A stretch of DNA of 64,000 nt. Source: CAIQQQ01 sp037445025. Lineage in GTDB: Bacteria; Pseudomonadota; Alphaproteobacteria; Acetobacterales; Acetobacteraceae. Positions 46,163 through 54,500 of this stretch are shown here, piece after piece. The stretch lies in assembly GCA_037445025.1 (NCBI GenBank), contig JBBILI010000007.1:1-64000 (forward strand). The letters run 5' to 3'. A model generated the notes under the pieces. That model searched no databases, was not told the DNA's origin, and worked only from the letters and a program-made list of their open reading frames with translations. Positions within the stretch are counted from its first letter, which is position 1. Each line of letters opens with the position of its first letter. The position numbers and the translations under genes are program-made.

Positions 46163-47181
46163 GCCGCCCTGCCCTGGGCTGCGCTGTGGCCGCTGCCGGG
46201 GAGGTGCATCAGGCAGGCGGCGTCGTGCCCGGGGCCCGCCGGGGCGCGGGGCGGCGGCGTGTCGGAACAGGGGCGTTCGGCGTGGTCGCAGCGGGTGCGG
46301 AAGCGGCAGCCGGAGGGCGGGTTGATCGGGTTCGGCGGGTCGCCCAGCAGCGGCGGATCGGCGCGGCGCTGGCCTGGCAGCAGCGTGGGGCGGCTGGCCA
46401 GCAGCGCCTTGGTGTAAGGATGCGCCGGCGCGTCGAAGATGGCATCCACCGGGCCGAGTTCGACGATCTGGCCGAGATACATCACCAGGACGCGGTCCGA
46501 GACATGCTGCACGACGTTGAGATCGTGGCTGATGAAGAGATAGGTGAGGCCGAAGCGCTCCTTGAGGTCGGCCAGCAGGTTCAGCACCTGCGCCTCCACC
46601 GATTTGTCGAGTGCCGAGACCGGTTCGTCGAGGATGACGAGCCGGGGACGCAGGGCAAGGGCGCGGGCGATGTTGACGCGCTGGCGCTGGCCGCCGGACA
46701 GCTCGTGCGGGTAGCGCTGGGCGAAGCGGGCGGGTTCGAGTCCCACGGCGTCAAGCATCTCATGGGCCGCCGCATTGGCCGCGCGCTGGCCCATGCCGTG
46801 CACCTTCGGGGCGAAGGCGATGCTTTCGGCGATGGTCAGGCGCGGGTTCAGCGAGGCCGAGCTGTCCTGGAACACCATCTGCACCTGGCGGAAGTAATCC
46901 TTCAGCGCGATGCCGGCGGCCGCGGTGTCTGATCCCACGGCGCGGCCGTCGAACAGCACGTCGCCGCCGGTCGGTTTCTGCAGCGCCATGATGAGGCGGG
47001 ACGTGGTGGACTTGCCGCAGCCGCTTTCACCGACAATGCCCAGGGTTTCACCGGCGATCAGCTCGAAATCGAGGCCGTCGACAGCGCGGACGACGCCGGG
47101 CGATCCGCCGAACAGGCGGGATTTCAGGGGGAAATGGCATTGCAGGCCACGCACGGTGAGCAGGGTCTGGGGCGTTGTCAT
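46159..47181 (-). CDS. Peptide-type ABC transporter ATP-binding protein (DppF-like)
   Basis: Second ATPase of the pair, 340 residues, starting MTTPQTLLTVRGLQCHFPLKS. Walker A GESGCGKST, FQDSSASLNPRLTIAES, signature LSGGQRQRVNIARA, Walker B LVILDEPVSALD, C-terminal PSGCRFRTRCDHAERPC. A longer open frame upstream would run into the divergent AsnC-type gene and is rejected. Confidence 0.9.
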   Translation of the reverse strand: MTTPQTLLTVRGLQCHFPLKSRLFGGSPGVVRAVDGLDFELIAGETLGIVGESGCGKSTTSRLIMALQKPTGGDVLFDGRAVGSDTAAAGIALKDYFRQVQMVFQDSSASLNPRLTIAESIAFAPKVHGMGQRAANAAAHEMLDAVGLEPARFAQRYPHELSGGQRQRVNIARALALRPRLVILDEPVSALDKSVEAQVLNLLADLKERFGLTYLFISHDLNVVQHVSDRVLVMYLGQIVELGPVDAIFDAPAHPYTKALLASRPTLLPGQRRADPPLLGDPPNPINPPSGCRFRTRCDHAERPCSDTPPPRAPAGPGHDAACLMHLPGSGHSAAQGRAA

Positions 47182-47266
47182 GGGTGGGGCAATGCAAAAC
47201 CGCGGCCACAGGCTGGGCGCGTTCGGTGTCGCGTGGCATGCTGCGGCGGTTGGCAAGGAGGCTGCG

Positions 47267-47515
47267 ATGCGCGCGATTTTCGTCCAGATCAAATGCAACA
47301 TGGGCCGCGCCTACGACGTGGCGCAGCACGCGGCCGATGAGATCGAGGAGCTGTCGGAGCTGTACTCGACCTCCGGCCAGTACGATCTGCTGGCGAAGTT
47401 CTACCTGCAGCCGGATCAGGACACCGGCCTGTTCGTGACCGAAAAGGTGCAGACGCTGGAGGGCGTGGCGGACACCTATACCTTGATCACGTTCAACGCG
47501 TTTGTCGGGCGGTGA
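47267..47515 (+). CDS. Stand-alone Lrp/AsnC ligand-binding (RAM) domain protein
   Basis: An 82-residue protein made only of the AsnC effector domain: MRAIFVQIKCNMGRAYDVAQHAADE, SELYSTSGQYDLLAKFYL, TYTLITFNAF. There is no helix-turn-helix. AAGGAGG stands seven bases before the ATG. Such proteins assemble into rings that sense amino acids and can modulate full-length Lrp proteins. Confidence 0.85.
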   Translation: MRAIFVQIKCNMGRAYDVAQHAADEIEELSELYSTSGQYDLLAKFYLQPDQDTGLFVTEKVQTLEGVADTYTLITFNAFVGR

Positions 47516-47525
47516 TGGCGTGGGT

Positions 47526-47573
47526 GGCGGATTGCATCCGCCCTACGGGTTTGTAGGGCGGATGCAATCCGCC
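47526..47573. terminator. Perfect 21-bp hairpin between convergent genes
   Basis: The arms are GGCGGATTGCATCCGCCCTAC and its exact complement, with loop GGGTTT. It fills the 63-base gap between the AsnC-type gene and the opposing amidase gene. The sequence GTAGGGCGGATxxxATCCGCC is a form seen as a dispersed palindrome in many Proteobacteria, so it is probably a mobile repeat used as a terminator. Confidence 0.8.
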
Positions 47574-47578
47574 TTGGT

Positions 47579-49057
47579 TCAACCGAAGCCGAGGAAGCCT
47601 TCCATCTCTTCGATCGGTGCCGCCGCCATCAGCGCCGCCAGGTCCGGCACCGGTCGCGCGGTGCGCATGTCACCGGCCAGTTCGCGCTCCAGCGCCGCGG
47701 CCACGCCGAGCACCGCCGCATCGCCACCCTGGCGGCCGATGATCTGCAGGCCGAACGGCAGGCCGTTCGCGTCCAGACCGACGGGAAGACTCACCGCGGG
47801 GTGGCCGACCAGCGTCACGCCATAGGCCAGCGCCAGCCAGTGGAAATAGGTGCGTGTCGGTTGACCGTCGATCTCGGTCGGTGCCAGCTCCCGCCAGGGG
47901 CGCGGCGAGAGGGTGATGCTGGGCGTGATCACCACGTCCACATCGCCGAAGAAATCCTGCCAGCGCCAGTACATCGCGGTCTGCGCCGTCAGCGCGCGGG
48001 CGACGTCGTAGGCGGAATAGCCCAGCGCCTCCTCAATGTTGGCGCGCACATTGGGGCCGAGCAGCTCGGGCGTGGTGCGGTAGCGGTTGAGATGGCTGGC
48101 CAGGAAGCCCACGCCGCGCAGCACCTCGAACGCCTCGTCCGCCCCGGTGCAGTCCGGCGCCGCATCGCGCACCTCGGCAAACAGGTGGCGGAACAACGCG
48201 GTCTTTGCCGCGAAGGTGTCGCGGATCAGCCGCTCAGTTGGCGCGAAGCCGAGATCGGGCGAGAAGGCGGCGCGGATGCTGGCGAGGTCGGTGGGAACCG
48301 GCACGCCGCGCAGCAGCTCGGCCGAAGGAGCGCGGCTCAGAGGGTCACGCGCATCGAAGCCGACCTGGCTGGCGTAGAGCAGGCACAGATCGGGCACGGT
48401 GCGCGCCATCGGGCCGGCGGTGCCGAGATGCGACCAGCCGAGGCCGCGCTTCTCGCTGGCGACCATGCCCATGCTCGGGCGGAAGCCGACGATGCCGCAG
48501 AACGCGGCGGGGTTGCGCAGCGAGCCACCCATGTCCGAGCCGCTGGCCAGCGGCACCATGCCGGTGGCCAGCGCGACGGCCGAGCCGCCCGACGAGCCGG
48601 CCGCGGACAGCGCCGGGTTGAACGGGTTGCCGGTGGCGCCGTAGACGGAATTGCGGGTGTTGGCCCCTGCCCCCCATTCCGGCGTGTTGGTCTTGCCCAG
48701 CACGATGGCGCCGCCCTGGCGCACGCGGGCGACCATGCCGTCGTCGTGGGTGGAGACATGGTCGCAGAACAGCAGGCTGCCCCAGGTGGTGGGGAGACCG
48801 GCGGCTTCGTCGAGGTCCTTGATGCCGACGGGCAGGCCGTGCATCGGCGCCAGCCGGTCGCCGCGCATCACCGCCGCCTCGGCGGTGCGGGCCGCGGCCA
48901 GCGCGCCGTCGAAGTCACGCGCCACCATGGCGTTCACCGCGGGGTCAACCGCCATGATGCGGTCGATGCAGCTTTGCATCAGCTCGACCGGGGACAGGCG
49001 CCTGGTGCCGATCAGCGCGCGGGCCGCGGTGGCGGCGAGATCGCAGGGCTGGATCAT
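47579..49057 (-). CDS. Amidase signature family amidase
   Basis: A 492-residue hydrolase with the Ser-cisSer-Lys triad: Lys in GLPVGIKDLDEAAG, the Gly/Ser-rich stretch SAAGSSGGSAVALATGMVPLASGSDMGGSLRNPAAFCG. It hydrolyses an amide; the substrate is not evident. The ATG at 49057 overlaps the GST stop (ATGA), so the two are coupled. Its 3' end abuts the 21-bp hairpin. Confidence 0.9.
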   Translation of the reverse strand: MIQPCDLAATAARALIGTRRLSPVELMQSCIDRIMAVDPAVNAMVARDFDGALAAARTAEAAVMRGDRLAPMHGLPVGIKDLDEAAGLPTTWGSLLFCDHVSTHDDGMVARVRQGGAIVLGKTNTPEWGAGANTRNSVYGATGNPFNPALSAAGSSGGSAVALATGMVPLASGSDMGGSLRNPAAFCGIVGFRPSMGMVASEKRGLGWSHLGTAGPMARTVPDLCLLYASQVGFDARDPLSRAPSAELLRGVPVPTDLASIRAAFSPDLGFAPTERLIRDTFAAKTALFRHLFAEVRDAAPDCTGADEAFEVLRGVGFLASHLNRYRTTPELLGPNVRANIEEALGYSAYDVARALTAQTAMYWRWQDFFGDVDVVITPSITLSPRPWRELAPTEIDGQPTRTYFHWLALAYGVTLVGHPAVSLPVGLDANGLPFGLQIIGRQGGDAAVLGVAAALERELAGDMRTARPVPDLAALMAAAPIEEMEGFLGFG

Positions 49058-49665
49058 GCGGCGGCCGAGGGGCGGGCGGCCATGGCGGTGAACCAGGCGG
49101 GAATGCGGGAGAGCTCGGGATTGTAGGGCTGGCCGATCTTGGTGCCGAAATCGAGGAAGACGTAGAGCATGATGTCCGCCATCGAGAAACGATCGCCGCA
49201 CACGAAGTCATGGCCTTCCATCAGCCCGTCGAGCCAGGCGAGCTTCTCGGCGGCGATCAGCTTCAGCGCGGGCGCCGCTTCGGGGATGCAGCGCATACGG
49301 TTCTCGAAGATCGGCAGGCCGTCGGAATAGCGATAGCCCTGGGTCATCGGCTCGATGATGTTGAGGTCGATGCGGCGTGTCCACATGCGGGTCTCGGCGC
49401 GTTCGCGCGCGGTGGCGCCGATCAGCGAGGGGCCGGGCGTCACCTCGTCGATGTATTCGCAGATGGCGGTGATCTCGCTGAGCACGGTGCCGCAATCGAG
49501 CTCCAGCGCCGGCAGGGTGCCGGTGGGGTTCTTCTGCAGGAACGCCTCGCCCCGGTTCTCGGCGCGGCGCAGATCGACGCGGACCAGCTCGGCCGCGGCC
49601 CCGCGCTCGGCCATGAACATGCGCACCATGCGCGGGTTGGGTCCCACGCTGTTGTAGAGCTTCAT
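49054..49665 (-). CDS. Glutathione S-transferase family protein
   Basis: A 203-residue two-domain GST. The thioredoxin-like N terminus is MKLYNSVGPNPRMVRMFMAERG with NPTGTLPALELDCGTVLSEITAICEYI (the cis-Pro and Glu-Ser-type glutathione site). The C-terminal helices contain CGDRFSMADIMLYVFLDF, the N-capping box. GGAG precedes the ATG at 49665. It is followed by an amidase and preceded by a gamma-glutamyltransferase, all on one strand. Confidence 0.9.
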   Translation of the reverse strand: MKLYNSVGPNPRMVRMFMAERGAAAELVRVDLRRAENRGEAFLQKNPTGTLPALELDCGTVLSEITAICEYIDEVTPGPSLIGATARERAETRMWTRRIDLNIIEPMTQGYRYSDGLPIFENRMRCIPEAAPALKLIAAEKLAWLDGLMEGHDFVCGDRFSMADIMLYVFLDFGTKIGQPYNPELSRIPAWFTAMAARPSAAA

Positions 49666-49675
49666 CGCGTTCTCC

Positions 49676-51277
49676 TCAGTAGCCGAGTGCCAGACCATCC
49701 TTGCGCGGATCGGAGCCGCCGACCAGCACGCCGCGGTCCTGGTCGATATAGATCGCCTGGCCGCCGCCATGCGGCTTGTCGACGATGTCGACGCCGTGGC
49801 CCATGCGGCTCAGCCGGTCGATGACATCGAGCGGGATCGAGCGCTCGGCCTGCACCCGGCCAAGGCGGGGGAAGATGCGGGCGAGGTCGATCGATTCCTG
49901 GATGTCGAGCCCGTAGTCGAAATGGTTGGACAGGAACAGCGTCTGACCCATGGGCTGGAAATGCCCGCCCATGACGCCGTAGGGCATGACGATCCTGTCG
50001 CCCTTGGTGACCATGCCGGGGATGATGGTGTGCATCGGCCGCTTGTTCGGCGCGATACAGTTGGGGTGGAAGCGGTCGAGGTTGAACGAGAAGCCGCGAT
50101 TCTGCAGGAACACGCCGGAATTGGCGGCGTAGAGGCCGGAGCCGAAGCTCTCGAACAGCGAGTTGATGAAGCTGCAGGCATTTCCATCTTTATCGACGAC
50201 GCAGAGATACACCGTGTCCTTGTGCTTCGTGGCAGGCAGCTCGGTCTCGCCGGGCAGCGGCAGGACGGGCATGGCGACATCGTCACGGATCAGCGCACGC
50301 AGGCCGTCGAGATAGGCATCCGACGTCAGTTTATCGACCGGGACCGCAACCTGCGACGGGTCGGCCAGGAACGCGTCGCGGTCGCGATAGGCGAAGCGCG
50401 CCGCCTCGATATGGCGGTGCAGGCGGGTGACGCCGAGCGGGCCGTCGGGGGCGGGGTCCCAACCGCGCAGCAGGCCGAGCAGCATCAGCACGATCATGCC
50501 CGAGCCGTTGGGCGGGCATTGCCAGACCTCGTGGCCGCGAAACCCGGTGTGGATCGGATCGACGAACATCGCCGCCGTGCGGCCGGCGGCGAAATCGGCC
50601 TCGGTGTGCACGCCGCCGCGGGCGCGCAGGGTGGCCACCATGTCGGCGGCGACCGGGCCTTCATAGAACGCCTTGCTGCCGTGGCGGGCGATCGCCTTCA
50701 GCGTCTCGGCCAGCGCCTCCTGCTTGAACACGTCACCGACCTTGGGATGCGGCAGGAAATGCTTCGCCCCGCCGGCGGCGAGCTTGTCCACCGAGGCCTC
50801 CCAGTCGCTGGCCACGCGCGGGGTGACGACATGGCCGCGCTCGGCGTAGCCGATGGCGGGCCGCAGCAGCTCTTCGAGTCCCTTGGTGCCGTGCGCCGCC
50901 AGCAGCGTCTCCCAGGCGGAGACGGCGCCGGGCACCGTCACCGCATGTGGCGACTGCGCGGTGATGGCGCCGATGCCCTGGCTCTCGAACCAGTCGACCG
51001 TGGCCCCCGAAGGCGCCCGGCCGGAGCCGTTCAGCGCCACCACCTTCTTGCCCGGGCGGGCATAGAGGCAGAAACAGTCCCCGCCGATGCCGGTGGATTG
51101 CGGCTCGACGACACACAGCACGGCGACGGCCGCGATCGCCGCGTCGAGCGCGTTGCCGCCGGCGCGCAGCACGTCGAGTGCCGCAAGCGTCGCGGCCGGC
51201 ACCGAGGTCGCCGCCATGCCGTTGGTGGCGAAGGCCGGGCTGCGGCCGGGGAAGGCAAAATCGCGCATCTGTTTCAT
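49676..51277 (-). CDS. Gamma-glutamyltransferase family protein (2)
   Basis: Second Ntn-hydrolase paralog, 533 residues. DVLRAGGNALDAAIAAVAVLCVVEPQSTGIGGDCF, then KHKDTVYLCVVDKDGNACSFINSLFESFGSG with catalytic Thr in KDT, and NKRPMHTIIPGMV and GVMGGHFQPMGQ. It has no signal peptide. It is upstream of the GST and amidase genes, with 10 bases between stop and GST start. Confidence 0.9.
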   Translation of the reverse strand: MKQMRDFAFPGRSPAFATNGMAATSVPAATLAALDVLRAGGNALDAAIAAVAVLCVVEPQSTGIGGDCFCLYARPGKKVVALNGSGRAPSGATVDWFESQGIGAITAQSPHAVTVPGAVSAWETLLAAHGTKGLEELLRPAIGYAERGHVVTPRVASDWEASVDKLAAGGAKHFLPHPKVGDVFKQEALAETLKAIARHGSKAFYEGPVAADMVATLRARGGVHTEADFAAGRTAAMFVDPIHTGFRGHEVWQCPPNGSGMIVLMLLGLLRGWDPAPDGPLGVTRLHRHIEAARFAYRDRDAFLADPSQVAVPVDKLTSDAYLDGLRALIRDDVAMPVLPLPGETELPATKHKDTVYLCVVDKDGNACSFINSLFESFGSGLYAANSGVFLQNRGFSFNLDRFHPNCIAPNKRPMHTIIPGMVTKGDRIVMPYGVMGGHFQPMGQTLFLSNHFDYGLDIQESIDLARIFPRLGRVQAERSIPLDVIDRLSRMGHGVDIVDKPHGGGQAIYIDQDRGVLVGGSDPRKDGLALGY

Positions 51278-51341
51278 CCCAAATTCATCAGACCTCTGGC
51301 ATAGCCCTTCCCCATTGGCAATCGACCGGCAGCCTGGGATC

Positions 51342-51701
51342 ATGCACGCCAACAATGCGGACAATGACGTGGCGACCATCGAGGCCTTCGAGGCTCTGGA
51401 CATCCGGGTGGGCACCATCACCCACGCCGAACCCTTTCCCAAGGCGCGCAAGCCGGCGTATCGGCTGACCATCGATTTCGGACCCGAGATCGGGATGAAA
51501 CGCAGCTCCGCGCAGATCACGGTGCACTACACGCTCGACCAGCTGGTCGGCCGGCAGGTGCTGGCCGTGGTGAACTTCCCGCCGCGCCAGATCGGGCCGT
51601 TCATCAGCGAGGTGCTCACCCTCGGCGTGCCTGACGCGGAGGGTGCTGTGGTGCTGCTGCAGCCCGGCCACGCGGTTCCCAACGGAGGACGGATGTTCTG
51701 A
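51342..51701 (+). CDS. csaA: tRNA-binding protein CsaA
   Basis: A 119-residue OB-fold protein. FEALDIRVGTITHAEPFPKARKPAYRLTIDFGPEIGMKRSSAQIT and GRQVLAVVNFPPRQIGPFISEVLTLG are the CsaA signatures. It binds tRNA and was described as a secretion chaperone. Its stop overlaps the next ATG by one base, so it is coupled to the phosphoribosyltransferase. Confidence 0.93.
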   Translation: MHANNADNDVATIEAFEALDIRVGTITHAEPFPKARKPAYRLTIDFGPEIGMKRSSAQITVHYTLDQLVGRQVLAVVNFPPRQIGPFISEVLTLGVPDAEGAVVLLQPGHAVPNGGRMF

Positions 51702-52177
51702 TGGCCCAGCATTATTTCACCGTCACCTGGGACCAGCTCCACCGCGACGCCCGGGCGCTGGCCTGGAGGCTGATCGAACGCGGCCCGTTCCAGGGCATCG
51801 TCGCCATCACCCGCGGCGGGCTGATCCCGGCCGCCATCATCGCCCGCGAGCTGGAGGTGCGGCTGATCGAGAGTGTCTGCGTCGTCACCTATGACGAGGA
51901 GGAGATGGGCCAGCCGCGCATCACCAAGCCGCCGACCGCGGCCGGCGACGGCACCGGGTTCCTCATCATCGACGATCTCGTCGATACCGGCACCACCGCG
52001 CGGGCGGTGCGCGCCATCCTGCCCAAGGCGCATTTCGCCACCGTCTACGCCAAACCGGCAGGCCGGGCGCTGGTTGACACTTATATAACCGAAGTGTCGC
52101 AGAATACGTGGATCCTGTTTCCCTGGGACACCGAACCGCAATTCGCGGTGCCATTGGCCAAGCGGGAGAAAACCTGA
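51701..52177 (+). CDS. gpt: Xanthine phosphoribosyltransferase
   Basis: Salvage enzyme of 158 residues that makes XMP and GMP from the bases and PRPP. The PRPP loop is FLIIDDLVDTGTTARAV; IVAITRGGLIPAAIIARELEVRLIES and VVTYDEEEMGQP match Gpt. It uses PRPP, the end product of the phn pathway, but no regulatory link is visible. Confidence 0.93.
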   Translation: MAQHYFTVTWDQLHRDARALAWRLIERGPFQGIVAITRGGLIPAAIIARELEVRLIESVCVVTYDEEEMGQPRITKPPTAAGDGTGFLIIDDLVDTGTTARAVRAILPKAHFATVYAKPAGRALVDTYITEVSQNTWILFPWDTEPQFAVPLAKREKT

Positions 52178-52328
52178 CGCAAATGTGACAAATGCGACGC
52201 CGGGTTCACATGTCGTTACATGACCTCGGCAGCAGATATGCTATCGTGCCATCGGTGAAGCGCCGGGATACGTGAAACCCAGCCTGACGGTAAGGACGGT
52301 GATGAGGGTCTTCTGGGGAGAAGGTGGC

Positions 52329-52889
52329 ATGCGCATGCGTCTGACCGCAGTGATCGCCCTGTTCATGGTTCTGATCGGCTATGCGGCGTCCCCTTACGTC
52401 GCGATGTATCAGCTCAAATTGGCGCTGGAGACCGGCGACACCGCCCGGCTTGAACGACGGATCGACTGGGCCTCCGTCCGCGAAGGCCTCAAGCAGGACA
52501 TCGCGGACGGCATCATTGGGCCGGTGCAGACCCAGCTGGCCAGCAACACCCTGCCGCAGTTCGGCGCCTCGTTCATGGCCGGCATCGCCAATTCCATGAT
52601 CGAGCACGACGTGACCCCGCAGAACCTGATCGCCGTCATCCGCCAGTCGCAGGATCGCCCCCAGGATCACAACGGGCCGCATGTCGATGGGCTCGGCAGC
52701 ATGCTGCAATGCCTCACCACCGCCTCGTTCGAGGGCCCGGCCAGCTTCAACGTCGTCATCGCCACAGCGTCAGATGATCCGGACGAAGGCCATCTCCGCC
52801 TGCGCCTGGAGCTGCAGAACGGCACCTGGCGCGTGGTGCGCGCCTGGATCCCGCAGGATATGGTCGAACGCGCCGCGCAACGAACCTGA
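52329..52889 (+). CDS. DUF2939 domain protein
   Basis: A 186-residue membrane-anchored protein with one N-terminal hydrophobic segment (LTAVIALFMVLIGYAASPYVAMYQL). LKLALETGDTARLERRIDWASVREGLKQDI is the DUF2939 signature. The C-terminal VVIATASDDPDEGHLRLRLELQNGTWRVVRAWIP completes the domain. The ATG at 52329 has AAGGTGG upstream. Role unknown. Confidence 0.85.
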   Translation: MRMRLTAVIALFMVLIGYAASPYVAMYQLKLALETGDTARLERRIDWASVREGLKQDIADGIIGPVQTQLASNTLPQFGASFMAGIANSMIEHDVTPQNLIAVIRQSQDRPQDHNGPHVDGLGSMLQCLTTASFEGPASFNVVIATASDDPDEGHLRLRLELQNGTWRVVRAWIPQDMVERAAQRT

Positions 52890-53016
52890 ACGGCGTGACC
52901 GGGACAGCGTGAAAATTTTTCATCCACCGTCCATGAAGCTGCATCCAGACCTCCCTGCCCGTTCGTAATCCCCTGTACCTGCGCCACCCCGACGCAGGAC
53001 CACAGGGGAGTGCCGA

Positions 53017-53904
53017 ATGAGAATTTCCGTAACGCTGGCAGCCGCCTTCCTGCTCGGCCTTGCCTGCGCCAGCCGGCCCGCCGCGGCCCAGACCGTGAAC
53101 CTGTTCGAAAGCGGCAAGCTGCTGGCCACCGGCGGCGTCACCAACCTCGAAGGTGCGGGCGGCGGCGGCATCTCCACCTGGGCGGTGATCTCCGGCTACG
53201 GCACCAAGGACGCGATCGGCGGCAACGTCCACTACACCTACACCAGCCTGCCGCAGTTCCAGGTGCACAGCACCGGCGCCTCGGTCGGCCTCTACAACCG
53301 TGTCGAGCTGTCCTACGCCCACACCTTCTTCGACACCGGCAGCACCGGGCCCAAGCTCGGCCTGCCGCAGGGCTTCACCTTCGAGCAGGACGTGATCGGC
53401 GCCAAGGTCCGCCTGTTCGGCGACATCGTCTATGACCAGGACACGCTGCTGCCGCAGGTGTCCGTCGGCATGCAGTACAAGACCACCAACCACCCCGACA
53501 TTCTCAAGGCGGTCGGCGCCCGCGCGCATGACGGCGAGGATTACTACATCGCCGCGTCCAAGCTGTTCCTCGACCAGAGCCTGCTGCTCAACGCCACGCT
53601 GCGCCTGACCAAGGCCAACCAGCTCGGCATTCTCGGCTTCGGCGGCCCCCGGCACAACGGCTACCAGCCGGAGTTCGAGGGCTCGGTGGCCTATCTCGTC
53701 ACCCGCCAGCTCGCCTTCGGCGGCGAATACCGCACCATGCCGAGCAACCTCGGCTTCACCAAGGCCGATGACTGGAAGACGATCTACGCCGCGTATTTCC
53801 TCAGCCACAACGCCTCGATCACCCTGGCCTATGCCAGCCTCGGCACCATCGCGACCTTCAAGAACCAGCAGGGCCTGTACGCCTCGCTCCAGGTCGGCTT
53901 CTGA
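53017..53904 (+). CDS. DUF3034 family outer-membrane-like protein
   Basis: An exported 295-residue protein with a signal peptide ending RPAAA. NLFESGKLLATGGVTNLEGAGGGGISTWAVISGYGTKDAIGG is the family start, and alternating aromatic and polar residues with a terminal Phe (ASLQVGF) suggest an outer-membrane beta-barrel. GGGGAG precedes the ATG. It is followed 32 bases later by a hemoglobin gene, a pairing seen in other Proteobacteria. Confidence 0.86.
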   Translation: MRISVTLAAAFLLGLACASRPAAAQTVNLFESGKLLATGGVTNLEGAGGGGISTWAVISGYGTKDAIGGNVHYTYTSLPQFQVHSTGASVGLYNRVELSYAHTFFDTGSTGPKLGLPQGFTFEQDVIGAKVRLFGDIVYDQDTLLPQVSVGMQYKTTNHPDILKAVGARAHDGEDYYIAASKLFLDQSLLLNATLRLTKANQLGILGFGGPRHNGYQPEFEGSVAYLVTRQLAFGGEYRTMPSNLGFTKADDWKTIYAAYFLSHNASITLAYASLGTIATFKNQQGLYASLQVGF

Positions 53905-53936
53905 CCGCTCAAGATCGCTCCGGAAAGGACCCCAAC

Positions 53937-54368
53937 ATGCTCAAGACACTGCTGCGCGCCACCGCCGTCCTCGCGCTGGCCACCGCCCCGGCCCTGGCGG
54001 CCGACAACACCGACCTCTCCGCCTACAACGCCTTCGGCGGCAAGGAAGGCATCGCCCGCGTGGCCAGCACCGGCATCGACCAGGTGCTCGCTGATCCGCG
54101 GATCAATGACTACTTCAAGACCGCCAACATACCGCACCTCAAGGCCATGCTGGCCGACCAGTTCTGCGTGCTGCTCAACGGTCCCTGCGAATACAAGGGA
54201 CTGGACATGAAATCCGCCCATAACGGCATGAACCTGCGCGACGCCCAGTTCAATGCCCTGGCGGAGGACTTCCAGATCGCCATGACGAAGCTGGATATCC
54301 CGTTCTATTATCAGAACAAGCTGGTGGCGAAGCTGGCGCCGATGGAACGGCAGATCACCACGCCGTGA
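53937..54368 (+). CDS. Group 1 truncated hemoglobin with signal peptide
   Basis: A 143-residue globin. A signal peptide (LLRATAVLALATAPALAA) places it in the periplasm, unusual for truncated hemoglobins. YNAFGGKEGIARVASTGIDQVLADPRINDYF and HLKAMLADQFCVLLNGPCEYKGLDMKSAHNGMNLRDAQFNALAEDF carry the group 1 core with the proximal His in AHNGMN. Probably binds O2 or NO near the membrane. Confidence 0.88.
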   Translation: MLKTLLRATAVLALATAPALAADNTDLSAYNAFGGKEGIARVASTGIDQVLADPRINDYFKTANIPHLKAMLADQFCVLLNGPCEYKGLDMKSAHNGMNLRDAQFNALAEDFQIAMTKLDIPFYYQNKLVAKLAPMERQITTP

Positions 54369-54410
54369 CGCCGGCGATGCCTTTCTGAGATCAGCACCCG
54401 AAGCCCCGCC

Positions 54411-54493
54411 GCCCCTGGCCAGCAGCCTGAAAGCGTGCTGGTCAGGGGCCACGGCAGGGGATGGCGCCGGCCTGCGATCGATCCGGCCGGCGC
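54411..54493. terminator. Two GC-rich hairpins between convergent genes
   Basis: A 14-bp stem with one G-T pair (54411-54424 with 54436-54449) is followed by a 9-bp stem GCGCCGGCC/GGCCGGCGC (54464-54472 with 54485-54493). They fill the gap between the hemoglobin gene and argB. There is no T-run, so factor-independent termination is uncertain. Confidence 0.55.
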
Positions 54494-54500
54494 GCCTGAC

